NCBI GenBank assembly: GCA_028023455.1
Contig: JAQFVV010000043.1
Span: 1,489,483-1,553,482, forward strand
DNA from: Epiperipatus broadwayi
Lineage: Eukaryota > Onychophora > Udeonychophora > Euonychophora > Peripatidae
Direction: 5' to 3'
DNA length: 64,000 nt
Shown: positions 31,912-42,929 of the stretch, piece after piece
How positions within the stretch are numbered: the stretch's first letter is position 1
How the letters are laid out: each line of letters starts with the position of its first letter
Position numbers and translations under genes: made by a program
The notes under the pieces: generated by a model
The model's input: only the letters and a program-made list of their open reading frames with translations
What the model was told of the DNA's origin: nothing
Databases searched by the model: none

Positions 31912-31966
31912 GATCACCCATAAATGTATTTCATGCTGAACCAGTACTCATCAGTTGGTCCAGATC
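31912..31966 (-). ncRNA. hammerhead ribozyme, family B
   Basis: Minus strand: outer GAUC/GAUC, ACCAA for stem I, CUGAUGA, stem II with one mismatch (GUACU/AGCAU), GAAA, AUACAUUUAU, then GGGUGAUC. The stem I 3' strand reads GGGU instead of UUGGU, so the inner stem is weakened. Confidence 0.58.
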
Positions 31967-32089
31967 ATCATCTCCCATACATAAATGTATAATCAGTATA
32001 CTCGATTTATATTAAGATAGCAAAAGGTTAATGGACAGGCTTCAATCTACTCCATTCCCTAACTCTTCATTATATATATATGAGATGAT

Positions 32090-32144
32090 GATCTGGACCA
32101 ACTGATGAGTGCTGGTTCATCATGAAATACGTATATTGGTGATC
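32090..32144 (+). ncRNA. hammerhead ribozyme, family B
   Basis: Outer GAUC/GAUC, inner stem I ACCAA/UUGGU, core CUGAUGA, stem II GUGCU/AUCAU with one mismatch, GAAA, palindromic AUACGUAU, cleavage base A (AUA triplet). All core bases are intact. Confidence 0.75.
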
Positions 32145-32270
32145 ATTTATCTTTTTCACATGTGTATGTGGTCATGTGTACCGGTAGTATGAAATAGAGT
32201 GGACAGTTGAAGGAAACTTGAAAATCTTTGGGGGAGTTTTTGTACTGAAGCCCCCCCCCCTCCAATCATA

Positions 32271-32745
32271 AGTATTATCTGCTCATCAGAACCTGACTCA
32301 TATTTTCATTGTAAGTACGAAAAGTTTAAAATAATGTTAATTGTAAGAATCACAGAAAATAATATCAATGAATAAACAGGTTTAGTAATTTAAGTAAACT
32401 CTTTATAAATACAGTAACGGCCTTGTTTTCGTTTGGTAGAATTAAAAGGGCAATGTAATTGGGTGTGGCAACGTAAATTATTAAAAAAACTTAATGTTGT
32501 TGGCAATCTTCAGTAATTAGAATTTTTTAATATATATGAAAGTATTAACATATTTAAAAACAATATGATTTTCTTCTTAAAGAATATTGTTTCAACTATT
32601 TAAAATTATATACGTATTTAACAATATAACAGATATGTTTATATATACTTTATCTTAAAAAATAATAATAAAGCAAAAATTATCATAAGAATTTTTGCAT
32701 TATTTATAATGTATGTGCGTGTATGCTCTGTAGGGCAAATACGAT
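32271..32745. other. no recognised feature
   Basis: AT-rich sequence after the family B foldback, with a C9 run at 32251-32260 just before it. Nothing coding. Confidence 0.4.
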
Positions 32746-33430
32746 TTGGTTGCAACTGCAGATAAATCTAAGGAGATAAATAATAAAGATAATAATATGC
32801 AAATGAATGCTATCAGCCAATTTGTAAAACTCAAAATATTTAAAAGTTTTACGAATGAGTCCCCGAATGAGCAATTAAAAAGCTTGAATTTATACTTCTC
32901 TGTTAACACCAATCTATCAGAAGGAGAAATGGTGATAGTAGCTTATAGTCATTTACAAGATGAACGCTATCATGGTGGGAATCTTTACTCCAAACACCAA
33001 ACGTTAATAATGAAAAGTTTTTGGAATAAGGATAGACCGAAAAATACATACATACTCCTGGAGAGATTTTAACTAAATTTTCCGACGATATGTGGCTAAA
33101 TTAAAAACCTTAAGTACATACCATTTAAGTGAAAGCCAAAATCCATGCACAAAGCATTGAACAAGTAATTGATTTATTAAATAATATTGATATGAGTAAT
33201 CATCAATTAGCAAAAAAAAATTCTGAAAAAAGGAGCATCATTAAATGTTATCAATTATAAAAAAAAGAAAAAAGTTAATAATGATCCCCATGATTGGAAA
33301 TAAAAATAGAATCAAAACTTCAATAGCAATAATGGAAGAACAAAGAATCAATATCAAAACAATAATAATTATACATTAAATACTGCCAATAGCTCACTAA
33401 AATCATCCAAATCTTGATATAATAAAACTA
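32746..33430 (+). pseudogene. decayed gag-like reading frame of an LTR retrotransposon
   Basis: A 108-codon frame (KLKIFKSFTNESPNEQLKSL ... LIMKSFWNKDRPKNT) followed by broken Asn/Lys-rich frames. Its spacing of hydrophobic and aromatic residues resembles the gag of the LTR element at 58.8-59.5 kb (a KSFW phrase occurs in both), so I infer a Ty3-like gag, without certainty. A purine run and TGTGAGAAT at 33589-33613 could mark a polypurine tract and LTR start. Confidence 0.35.
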
Positions 33431-34460
33431 TACCTAAAATTAATTCTCAAATAAGTATAAAATCAAATTATCAATAATACCAAGTTAAATACCATTAAAT
33501 TTACCAGTTACAAATGATAAATATTTTTTTAGGTATAAATAAAAGATTGAGAATTAAAATAAAAACATTCAATTTATTTTAGTCCCTTAAGGGTGGGAGA
33601 GAGATGTGAGAATACGTCACACTCCTCACATAGGTACTTAAATAAATAAATACAACAGGCACATCTATCTTGAATATTATTATTAGTCATTAAAAATTAT
33701 ATTATTGATTTTATATATTAATAATTGCATACAAATTGGTCATTTAAAATTATAACTTTAAGAAGCTTTAATTATACTGACATATAGATAATCACAATGT
33801 AAAAAAAAATACATATAAGCCCTAAAATTATTAAAGGAAAGAAGTAACCATTAAATTTTAATTTTATTCATCATCCATTCATTAAATATGCAAATAATAA
33901 AATGTTATCATAATTGAAACAAGAAAAATGTGAACTTAAATTGACAAGATATATATATATCGTATAGTTAACAGAAAAAGAGAAATAAACATTTTTTTTT
34001 TCTTCTTGAAAATGAAAGGGAGATTCAAATATAACTCTAATTAGACAATACATTTTGAGTAAAATATAAATCTGAATCCATTGCTCAAAGTCATTTGATA
34101 ACAATCAGTAAATCATCGATTCTCCAAAGAAGGAAATAATTTTTGAGGATAAAGAAGAAACCGCGCTTATCATTATGAATAGACTTAATCTACATAAAAT
34201 ATATTTTACAAATATATAAAAAAAAATCTCTTTTGGTAATCCAATTGAAGCTAAATATTAAAAGAAACCAATCACTTCATTATTTATAGGATCGTATAAA
34301 ATAAAAACTACGTTATCAAGTTTTAATAGAACTACTAACTTTAAATAACATTGTAACACAGTTACATAGCTATGATTGGGCTAGAGTGAAAGAAACATCA
34401 TAGAGATGGAATGTTAACCATACTACCATAATGTTAAATATAATTTTAATGAAAAATAAT
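33431..34460. other. AT-rich sequence, possible LTR remnant at its start
   Basis: AAGGGTGGGAGAGAGA immediately before TGTGAGAATACGTCACAC (33589 onward) has the form of a polypurine tract and LTR edge; no second LTR copy is present. Nothing else recognised. Confidence 0.3.
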
Positions 34461-34601
34461 TATTACCTGACTTATGTAAAATTAAGAGCGTGCTAATAGC
34501 TCTAAACAAGCTATTAGCACGCTCTTAATTTTACATATTTGTAAGTGCAAGCTATATATAAGTCATGTGACATCTGACTTGTTACTATTACCTGACTTAT
34601 G
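34461..34601 (-). repeat. family A subfamily 2 hairpin, 109 bp, with 16-bp target duplication
   Basis: TATTACCTGACTTATG occurs at 34461-34476 and 34586-34601. The body is a near-perfect hairpin (TAAAATTAAGAGCGTGCTAA and its complement around CTCTAAACAAG) followed by the reversed subfamily head (AAGTCATGTGACATCTGACT). It is the smallest mobile unit in the window with a clear duplication. Confidence 0.85.
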
Positions 34602-35310
34602 ATAAATATTGGATAAGAATGACCTACTGCAAACCTTAAGAAATCCTTAGATGGAAACTATTCTCATAAATGAAGGAATGGAGTCATTATCTGGGAATTC
34701 GAACATGGAATAATATATTTGAAAGATGAGAAAGAAAGGATCCTTAAAATGAAAACACATTAATATCATATATATATGATTCTCTTTTTTTCCATTATTT
34801 TTTTTATTTTAATAATAGGGCAAGCTTCATTCAGCTATATTCTAAAGTTATTGATATTTAGTGATCATTAATAAAATGTAAAGGTAAAGACCCCAAGTTA
34901 ACTTAATAACCATTGTGACTATCTACAGACTAAAAGGGTAAGACTTATTACTCTAACTAATTTTGGATATACATACTATGACAATTATAATCTTATGAAT
35001 GTAATTCATTTGTTATAATTAATATATTAGTTAACTTTTTTGATATTCAGAATGAATGATTAACATTCTGGTATAAGTGATCTATTCTATCATATGCTAA
35101 CACCATGTGATATGAGATCCTGGAAATAGGAAAGTCCACTATAAAATATAGATCACTATTTGAATGAAGAGACAAATTTATTTTGTTATAATATTGAATT
35201 ATTTCATTTGGATAATAAATGATCATCCATCGTAATAGCATATTAATGATAGTTTACTATATAACAGAGATCAAAGGATGATCATATTTATTTCATTTAC
35301 ATCTTTCTAA
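34602..35310. other. no recognised feature
   Basis: AT-rich sequence between two subfamily 2 loci. Confidence 0.4.
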
Positions 35311-35920
35311 AAAGTCAGATGTCATATGACATATATAGCTTGCAATTACCAATATGTAAACTTAAGAGCATGCTAACGCTCTAAACAAGCTTTTTTATTA
35401 TTATGATAAATGCTACTACAAGAGAAGACATTCAAATCATCTTTATCTTAGATTGTCCCCATTCCCAGACCGGTTTCGACCTATGGGTCTCTTCAGTGAG
35501 GAGTTGGGACATTAGATTCAAAAAACCAACACAAGCTAAGCATTTATCTAAAAGATAATTCTCCAGAAGAAGATCTAAACCTTTAGACATCTACATGTCT
35601 TTAAAGTCAGTTCTCCAACTGAAAAAATTATATGGGCCTGAACTTAATTCAGATACTCCATATATTAATAAGCTTAGCCATTTAATTTAGCCAAAGCCCC
35701 AACAGCAAAATAATAATAGTAATAATAAAAAGTCAGATGTCACATGACTTATATATAGTTTGCAATTACCAATATGTAAACTTAAGAGCATGCTAATGCT
35801 CTAAACAAGCTTTTTATTATTATTATTATTATTATGATAAATGCTACTACAAGAGAAGACATTCAAATCATCTTTATCTTAGATTGTCCCCATCCCCAGA
35901 CCAGTTTCGACCTATAAATT
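35311..35920 (-). repeat. family A subfamily 2, head-to-tail tandem pair
   Basis: Two copies in the same orientation begin AGTCAGATGTCA(T/C)A(T/C)GAC at 35313 and 35731, 418 bp apart, and share AAGAGCATGCTAA-GCTCTAA and the following 100 bases. The first copy contains a complete hammerhead (35510-35455). The second stops inside it (35885-35916), keeping only the GAAA/stem III side. Between them is subfamily-specific sequence. Tandem arrangement is known for Penelope-like and retrozyme loci. Confidence 0.8.
35455..35510 (-). ncRNA. type I hammerhead ribozyme, family A subfamily 2
   Basis: Minus strand: outer stem I GUCCC/GGGAC, internal loops, inner CUCA/UGGG, core CUGAAGA, stem II GACC-CAUA-GGUC (4 bp, 4-base loop), core GAA, palindromic ACCGGU, cleavage base C (GUC). 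Every conserved position fits; this is the best-paired family A ribozyme here. Confidence 0.87.
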
Positions 35921-36849
35921 GAGTTATGAATAGTTTGCTATTTATATGATTTCATTAAACATTGGTTATTATAATTATATTCCTGATTGTTTATCTAATT
36001 CGTAATTCATCATATTACAAAATACTGTACAAACATATAATTAGTATACAACTAGGATATAATCATTCTCCTGAACTAGAACTGGTGTATATTCTTCCTG
36101 AGTTTGAATTCCATGGAATAATGAGAGAAGATTAGAGAGTACATGAAATAGGCAAATAAAATGAATTTCCTAATGTTTTAATATAATAATTTTCTAATTA
36201 TATTGATGAAATAATTTATCCCATTGCATATAGTATTTGACGATTAAATTATTTTTGTTTATCTATACACATGCTCAATCTGTCATAAATGCTTGCTCTA
36301 TGACACATCAAATGAGGGTAAAATGTTATCCCGTTACAATATAGATAGCAAATTATTACAGTGATGCAATGAAAATGATCCTACCAAAATATTATGAGTA
36401 CCTTGTGTTTTATAAATGTTGAATTAAATTTATTTTTTACCTTTCAGTGCATTTGTGTGACTAAAAGCATTTCTTTAATATTTTTTTTTATATTTAAATT
36501 TAGATCGAGAAACTACCTTAGATTTAGATAAGAACCATCTGAACTAATTTCCTACATTTGAAGGACCAATTAATTTTAAAACTGTTAATTAAATAATTAA
36601 GATTATTTTAAAGATGTTTTTGGGAAAGTGATTTTTATTTACAATCTCTATTAATGGAAAGTATCAAGTAGAAATGAAGCAAACAGATGAGTCAGCTAAT
36701 TTATGACCTTAGATTGAACTAGAGATATGAATAGTGATATTTTACTCCATTTTTTAAAGAAAAAATATCAAGTATAGATAAGCCAGCTATATTTTCTCTT
36801 TGTATTTATATCTTGGACTATTTCTATCATCTAATATGAAATTGAATGT
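35921..36849. other. no recognised feature
   Basis: AT-rich sequence; no exon or repeat family recognised. Confidence 0.4.
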
Positions 36850-36859
36850 CTTTAGAAAA

Positions 36860-37084
36860 AATTAACTTTATTTAAACATTCCAAACACATTCGACTGTTA
36901 ATCAGAGCACATCAAACAGGTTAGTATATACACAACGTTTTGAGAGATATTATTCTCCCCTCTTCTTCAGGTGTTGCTGGCCTGAGCAATGGCAGTACTA
37001 GAATGGGAATTGAACTTGGATCCTTAGATTCTTGAGTACGAATTTTAAGGTAGCACTCTAACCAATTGAGTTATTCTGCCAAAA
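36860..37084 (-). repeat. tRNA-derived SINE, type 3
   Basis: Minus strand: GGCAGAATAACTCAATTGGT (A box) ... AAGTTCAATTCCCATTC (B box), then CACCTGAAGAAGAGGGGAGA, CTCAAAACGTTGTG and a tail GTTTAAATAAAG. The tRNA-like head has a long insert in the anticodon arm. The body motif CTGAAGAAG...CAAAACG resembles the one at 25.05 kb. Confidence 0.65.
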
Positions 37085-37850
37085 GCAACCAGTAGAAATT
37101 TCACATACTTATGTATGAGGTTCCTCCTGATTTCTCCATTTTTTCTTAAGAGCAAAATTGATTAGTGGTTGTCATACATATGGGATTGTTTACCATTGTC
37201 GTGTGAGCAGCTTCTTTAAATTTTCTTCTCTGTACCTTTTCTTCTCTATCCAATATTTTTGTACTTTCCCAATTGAGCATATGTTCATTGGTACATACAT
37301 GGTCTGCTGCCTTAGGCACATGTGTTCTATCTTCTAATCATCGGTTTGTATTCTTGCAAACGCCTTCCAATGACGGAAATAGTTTAATATATAAATACAA
37401 CTAAAACATCATCATCACAAACCTTCAAGAAAATATTTTCTCTTTGTTTAAATTTTGTTCGTGTGTGTGTGTGGGAAGTGGTGGGGGGTGGGGCGATTTC
37501 AAGCATTCAAAAAATGAAATAGATCTTAAGCTAATCTGATTTTTTCTCCAATAATACATAGCGATAGGAAGTAAATGATAATTGCTAAATGAAGTTGTAG
37601 TTTAAAGAGTTAAAATTTAAAAGAGTGGCGAATTCAAGGATTTTGTAATTTTAACGTGTTTCAATCATTTGAATATGCTGTTTTAAAATGATTACACTTT
37701 TTAGACTTTTAAATAGATAATGGATATATCATATAGTATTATTTTTAGGAGTCAATCGGAGTTTTTGTGTGTGCGTAGTCAAACTTTTAATTATTCCAAT
37801 CTATCAGCCATTAATTAATAAAATTTGAAGTTAATTATAAAGAGAAGTAT
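37085..37850. other. no recognised feature
   Basis: Contains a GT-rich run and GGGAAGTGGTGGGGGGTGGG near 37475. Nothing coding. Confidence 0.4.
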
Positions 37851-37930
37851 TATCGCACCCGCCTTGCAAGCAAGTAGTTGCTTGCAGACGGGTGTGGGTT
37901 CGCGTCCCGGCCGATGCTACGACATATGAA
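37851..37930 (+). repeat. tRNA-derived SINE, type 1
   Basis: CCCGCCTTGCAAGCAAGTAG, GTGGGTTCGCGTCCCGGCCG and GATGCTACGACATATGAA match the SINE at 21491. The A-box side is degraded. Confidence 0.62.
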
Positions 37931-38749
37931 GAACTATTATTGCTTAACTGTAAAACTAATTAATCACTTTAATTAACCAGCTTTTCAGCTGAAAGCTAAT
38001 ACTATCATGAAAATTATTCCCAAAATAACTTTTTACACGCCCACATTACAAAAAAAAATTATAATATAGCACAGTTAGTAATCATTAATATATAATTTAA
38101 ACTTTGTTTTGGTTAATTTGTAATTAATAAGTGAATTTACCTTAGTTATCACACAGTCCAAATTCATTTTTGTTAAAACAAATGTATAAAATAAGTAATT
38201 AAAGTGTTGGAAAGAACCTTAAAATTAGTTATAAGTAAAATCTTCCACTGTTCTCTTAAGTTTATATAATTAAATGTGAATTTTTACTACAAACTATTAC
38301 TTTAAAAAAAATATATATAAATATTTAGAAATACTGCATAATTTTATTCAACTGGAAATTTTATCTAAAGATCACAATTATACCTAAAATAAACATTACA
38401 AATACTTGACTATATATGATTGTAGAAATAGAGAGTAATTAAAAACAAATACTTGACTAAGTTTATAAAAAAAAAAAAACATTTACTAAACAAGTATTTC
38501 GAAGAAAAAATATTTTCTGAGAAACAAAAACGTTAACTCTTTATTTCGCAAGGAAATATTAAATTGACTATTGTATATACTTTTATTTTTCAGAAATTCT
38601 TGTTTGTTTTAATAAACAAATGTTAACAAAATTATAGTAACAGTATAGTTTTTTTTTATATATAACTTTGCATCGAGAGAAAAGGTTGTAAACTATAATA
38701 AAAAATATTCAGATAAATTCTACTGTCAACACACATTCATTTATGAAGC
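37931..38749. other. no recognised feature
   Basis: AT-rich; no genes or repeats identified. Confidence 0.4.
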
Positions 38750-38985
38750 CTGTCCATTAAAGTATGAAGAATGGCTGCTATCTTAATATAAATCTGAGCA
38801 CTTATTGAATATACTGTATGTATAGAGATGGTAATCTGGACCAACTGACGAGTGCTGGTTTCGCGCGAAATACCTATATTGGTGATTTTTTATCTTTTAG
38901 ACATGTGTGTGGTCAAGTGTAACAGTAGTATGAGATAGTGTGGAGACTTGAGGGTCGTGTGAAAGTCTGAGCTCAAAACACACTA
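38750..38985 (+). repeat. family B hammerhead element, single unit, best preserved
   Basis: Order: head AGCCTGTCCATTAAAGTATG, GCTATCTTAATATAAATC, ribozyme 38832-38886, ACATGTGTGTGGTCA, AGTAGTATGAGATAG and tail GTGAAAGTCTGAGCTCAAAA. Compared with the foldback copies this shows the full unit of about 235 bp. The B-box-like phrase is mutated to GAGCTCAAAAC. Confidence 0.8.
38832..38886 (+). ncRNA. type I hammerhead ribozyme, family B, intact
   Basis: Stem I ACCAA (38840-38844) pairs with UUGGU (38879-38883). Core CUGACGA (38845-38851), stem II GUGC/GCGC with a 7-base loop, GAA (38867-38869), stem III AUA-CC-UAU (38870-38877), cleavage base A at 38878. All core positions and all stems are intact. 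Unlike the other copies, stem III has a small real loop. Confidence 0.87.
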
Positions 38986-39001
38986 TATATTACATTGTTC
39001 T

Positions 39002-39098
39002 CACATGTGTCATAGCATCAGCCGGAAAGCGAACCCACTAACCCGGGACAATTGCTTGTAAAGCAGCTGTCGCTGACCTCTCGACCACCAATGCTTGA
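39002..39098 (-). repeat. tRNA-derived SINE, type 1
   Basis: Minus strand: ATTGGTGGTCGAGAGGTCAG, AGCTGCTTTACAAGCAATTG, GTGGGTTCGCTTTCCGGCTG, GATGCTATGACACATGTG. It lies immediately beside the family B element. Confidence 0.72.
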
Positions 39099-39433
39099 CG
39101 ATATAGTATAAATGTTGTACTTCTTATTTCTGATATTTTTTTGTATTATAAAATCGAGTGTATTGTAGGCCACTATATTCAAACAATACATGTTTTGGGT
39201 TCTCTTCCGATCTGTGGCACAACTCACATATTGTATCAATGTTAAGTATGTTTCATTTATATCTCATGAAATATGTTCTTTCCTTTTTTTAAAAAAAAAA
39301 TCCGTTATTTTTTTAATTCCTTATTGGAACTTAATTTCTATTTCTGTGCTACTGTTATTTTTCTACTTCTGTTAAAATTATCTCTTAAAATCCAGATTTC
39401 ATAATTAAATAAGTAAATATAGAAATATGTATA

Positions 39434-39600
39434 AGCACGAAACCATGGTCAGGGGTTTGGGGAGGGTTCCTGACAGAGATATTTTAAGTGCTGGCTCTGG
39501 CTAAGCATTTATCACAAAGCTTGTTGAGGAATTGGCAATCCTCATTGTTTATAACTTACAAGCTTAAGAGAATAGGGTCATGTGATCTATGACTTATTTT
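39434..39600. repeat. family A subfamily 2 remnants with half a hammerhead
   Basis: Plus 39439-39466 reads GAAACCATGGTCAGGGGTTT then GGGG, the 3' half of a subfamily 2 ribozyme with palindrome ACCAUGGU, but no CUGANGA upstream. At 39560-39600, CTTACAAGCTTAAGAGAATA and GGTCATGTGATCTATGACTT are the subfamily head in reverse. The locus is rearranged and inactive. Confidence 0.5.
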
Positions 39601-41434
39601 GACTATGGATAATATTATTTTTAAAAACAGATTGTTCAGATTATAAATGTAAACATAAGGTTAAATAAAATACATTAAAAGAGTAAATAAAGCAATAGTG
39701 CAGTATATAAACCAATTATACATTATACTAAATTGATAAACAATAATGCAAAAAAAATAATTTAATTAACAACTCTGATAACTTCAATAGTTCTCTTCAT
39801 CTAGAAACAACTCCTGTTAGTTTGATAGTTAATGGACACCAGATGATATGATATAATATCCTCATCTAGAGACTGTTTTCTGGATATTTACCTTTAATAT
39901 ATCAAAGTACTATTTTTCACCAGGCATTCACTGATTCCTCAAGATTGTAATAGATGGCTCCACAGTAGGGTGAAAAGAACTGCTTTTAGAAACATGAATA
40001 AGGATAAAAGTTTGTATGATATTGTTGCTGGTATTAACATTGATAACATACACATGGATAAAAGATGCTGTAAATTGATCAAATAAAATATGATATAAAT
40101 AATATTTTTATATTAAAATATTAAGCATATATATATAATCATAATGGGAATATTAAAAAGCAAATTTTATTTACTTAGTATATGGATTTTTTTTTTTTAA
40201 AAAAAAAAAAAGGCTAAATATTAAAAAACATAAAAAAATCTTCAGATACTCCAATTAAGAGATTGATTTATTGTGATATTATTTAAGACTTTCAATTCTA
40301 TCACTACCCATGAAGATGTGAAAATCATTAACAAAGTGATTCATGTTCTGTGTTTAAATATAAATAAGATTTCTGTGTTTAAATATAAATAAGATTTTTT
40401 TAAAAGTAAAGAAGCTTAAGAACACTCTGATGAAGACTGCAAGACGGTCAAAACTGTCAGAAAAATAAAAAAATTATATTAAAATTTTTTGCATTAAAGT
40501 ATATATGAGGGGAATTATTGGAAGCAATATATATGAATATATGAAGAAATGCAAAGAAAGTAAAGAAAAATAAGAATATAAATAAGAAACTATTAAACAC
40601 CATATCTGAAGCAGATAATGATCCTAAATCTGAAGGTGAGACTTTAGCAATATCTATTAAGATCAAGTTCAGGTGGTTTTATTGTTGGATTTTTTATTAT
40701 ATCCTCTTCTTCAAATATCCAATTTGAAATTATACCCTCCTTTAATATCATTGATTTTTCTTATTTCTTAACTTCTTACATCTAATTTTAGTTTGTGTGT
40801 ACAGTAATATTACAATAAATAAAACACAAAAAATTAATAATCCTTAGTTAACCATTGTAATACAGTTTTCAAAAGAAAAGTGAAAAATATCAAATTGAAC
40901 CTAAATGAGGAGCAAAGTACCATTTATCATTTTAAAAAAAATTTCAAATATTTTTACTATTAAACTTTTGCTTCAAATGTTGAGCAATTAGATATATGGC
41001 AAAACATTTAACTTTTTACCACGGATTCAAAACATACAATAAACATTAAATATTCAATTGAAAAAAGGCTAACTCTCTAGCAGGGTGACATTTGCATTGT
41101 ATTCCCTGGTGACACTTTTTGTAATCATTCAACAATTGATTTTAATAGTAAATTGTTATTCTATATTAGAATTCATTAAATTGGACTCGATTTGTTAGAA
41201 ATATACATTAACAAATAAAAAATATTTTAAAAATCATGTTTAAACTTTGTAAATATTGAAAAAATAAACAAAATATGCAATATGAACAAAGGAACAGCTA
41301 AAAATATTTTTAGAAAATCAATGAAATCTTTTTTGAATGAAATATATTTTTAAAATAGAAATGAATAAGCATGAAGCCCCGATAAATCTATAAAATTACG
41401 CTTTAAAATTTTTAATTGTATTTATAATTTTTAG
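39601..41434. other. no recognised feature
   Basis: AT-rich. Near 40418-40450, CTGATGAAGACTGCAAGACG-GTCAAAACTGTCAG is a SINE-like body motif, not a valid ribozyme. A duplicated GTGTTTAAATATAAATAAGA lies at about 40350-40395. Confidence 0.4.
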
Positions 41435-41526
41435 AATATCTCAAAAGATCTTGCTAATGGTATCAAAAAGACATTGGCAATCAGTTTCACTAGATGTAGT
41501 GATTATACTGGCCATGGTTTTCTTTG
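41435..41526 (+). CDS. possible unidentified internal exon
   Basis: A TTTATAATTTTTAG acceptor and a CTTT/GTAAGC donor bound about 92 bases. One frame reads QKILLMVSKRHWQSVSLDVV-IILAMVFF, which could enter a membrane helix; another frame is also open. No neighbouring exon was found and no family recognised, so this may be chance. Confidence 0.22.
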
Positions 41527-41805
41527 TAAGCATTATTCGAGGATTTGTTTACTTTTATTTTTAAAAATAAAACATCACGTATCGTTTTGTTTTTGTGAAG
41601 ATAAAAAATTTGAAAAAATATGCCTAACAAACATATTCTAAATTGGAATATCATGTGTTTGTCTATTATATAAAAATATGTATATATTGGCTTTTTATAC
41701 ATTTATTATTTTTTCACAAAATATTTATGAAATATTAATTATTTCAGAGTAATTCAAATCTTAATAGAAAATACTAACAAAATTTTACTCTATAAATGTA
41801 AGTAC

Positions 41806-41890
41806 TATTTACTAAGGCAATAACCCTCAAGAATGTACGCTTGAAAAATGCGAAGGTAGTGACTTCTACAGGTCTTAACAAGCTTACACT
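41806..41890 (+). repeat. repeat related to 25100-25190
   Basis: CTAAGGCAATAACCCTCAAG and GCGAAGGTAGTGACTTCTAC then AGGTCTTAACAAGCTT match the minus-strand repeat near 25.15 kb. Confidence 0.55.
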
Positions 41891-42059
41891 TTGGAAGAAA
41901 AGAGGGGAACCCTTCTTTACTTCAATATAATATTTCCATTGGCTCAGTTGTTTGGGAAAGGTAAAGGTGGAAATTTGAGTTGCAAAGGGGGACAATTTTT
42001 TTTGTTAAAAATTCAACATCCTGACAGAAACACAGATATAGTAAATTAATATAAAAGCA

Positions 42060-42470
42060 TTTAAAAATCATCTAGATTTTGCAGATGCAACTGTTTTTGC
42101 AAAAAATGTCCCCAAGTTGCAACAGAAAATGTTGCAAGAATTGTCAGATGAAAGCAAAATAATAGGACTAAAAATAAATTAATAATAATGAATTAAATGA
42201 AACTACCATTTAAAAACATCGTGGTCAAATTATTAATGTATATGAAAATTTGTAAAATTAAATTTATTTGTACTGCTTTTGATAGAAATAAATATTAAAA
42301 GAAAATATGCTTATGTGCTTGAAAATAAAATGTTTTGTCCCAATGCTTATATATGGATCTGAACACTCAATAGTTATTCTATATAAATATACATCTCATA
42401 GTGAAATATGGAAAAATATACATTATGGTTGTGTGAATAAGAAAACAAAGGTGAAATGCATGTATGAGAA
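42060..42470 (+). pseudogene. decayed LINE reverse transcriptase, FADD motif region
   Basis: DFADATVFAKNVPKLQQKML then QELSDESKIIGLKIN corresponds to the catalytic FADD box and following helix of LINE reverse transcriptases, with one catalytic Asp lost. After about 130 damaged bases, CFVPMLIYGSEHS matches the conserved CVLP-x-x-x-YGSE block. Confidence 0.7.
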
Positions 42471-42929
42471 AACATTAGTGGAAGAATTAGATTTAAAAAT
42501 GTTCAGGAAAACAGAAGTGGCACAAAACAACAATCCATATACCTTGATCTAGTGCCTGCTACTCTATCACTGCCCCAAAATAGTATAAATGAAAGAATTA
42601 AAATTCAGAAATGAAACTGTGAATATGTTGCTAAAAGATATAGCAATAAATGATGGTTGAAGTATTAAACAATTTTCTGAGGAATTGTAAAAAATAATTA
42701 CTTATCCATTACATTTTTTTTACTTTTCAATTTCAATTCCACACCATTTTGAAACACACACCCAAGCAAACAAAAAATGATTCATTTCAATTATTACATT
42801 TTCAATTTAAAAATTATTTCCTTTCAGATTAGTTTTTATAACTCTAAGTTTCCAAGTTAATAATTATTTCATTCCAAATAAGAACAGGATTCAGTTTAAC
42901 AAATATTTCCATTAAAAGTTAGTTTTTCT

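Larger units (their letters stand above)
31810..32270. repeat. family B foldback, two opposed units
   Basis: The left unit (minus strand) and right unit (plus strand) face each other: CAGTTGGTCCAGATCATCAT on the left pairs with ATGATGATCTGGACCAACTG on the right. Each has a hammerhead and the tail with ACATGTG and AGTAGTATGA-like phrases. The unit head (TAATGGACAGGCTTCAATCT) is present only once, between them. It lies directly beside the right end of the hAT element. No target duplication was identified. Confidence 0.75.

Noticed and set aside
40418-40455. Hammerhead-like string CTGATGA...GTCAAAACTGTC
   Set aside because: An extra unpaired A follows CUGAUGA and the GAAA box is AAAA, so the core is invalid. 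It looks like a common SINE body motif.
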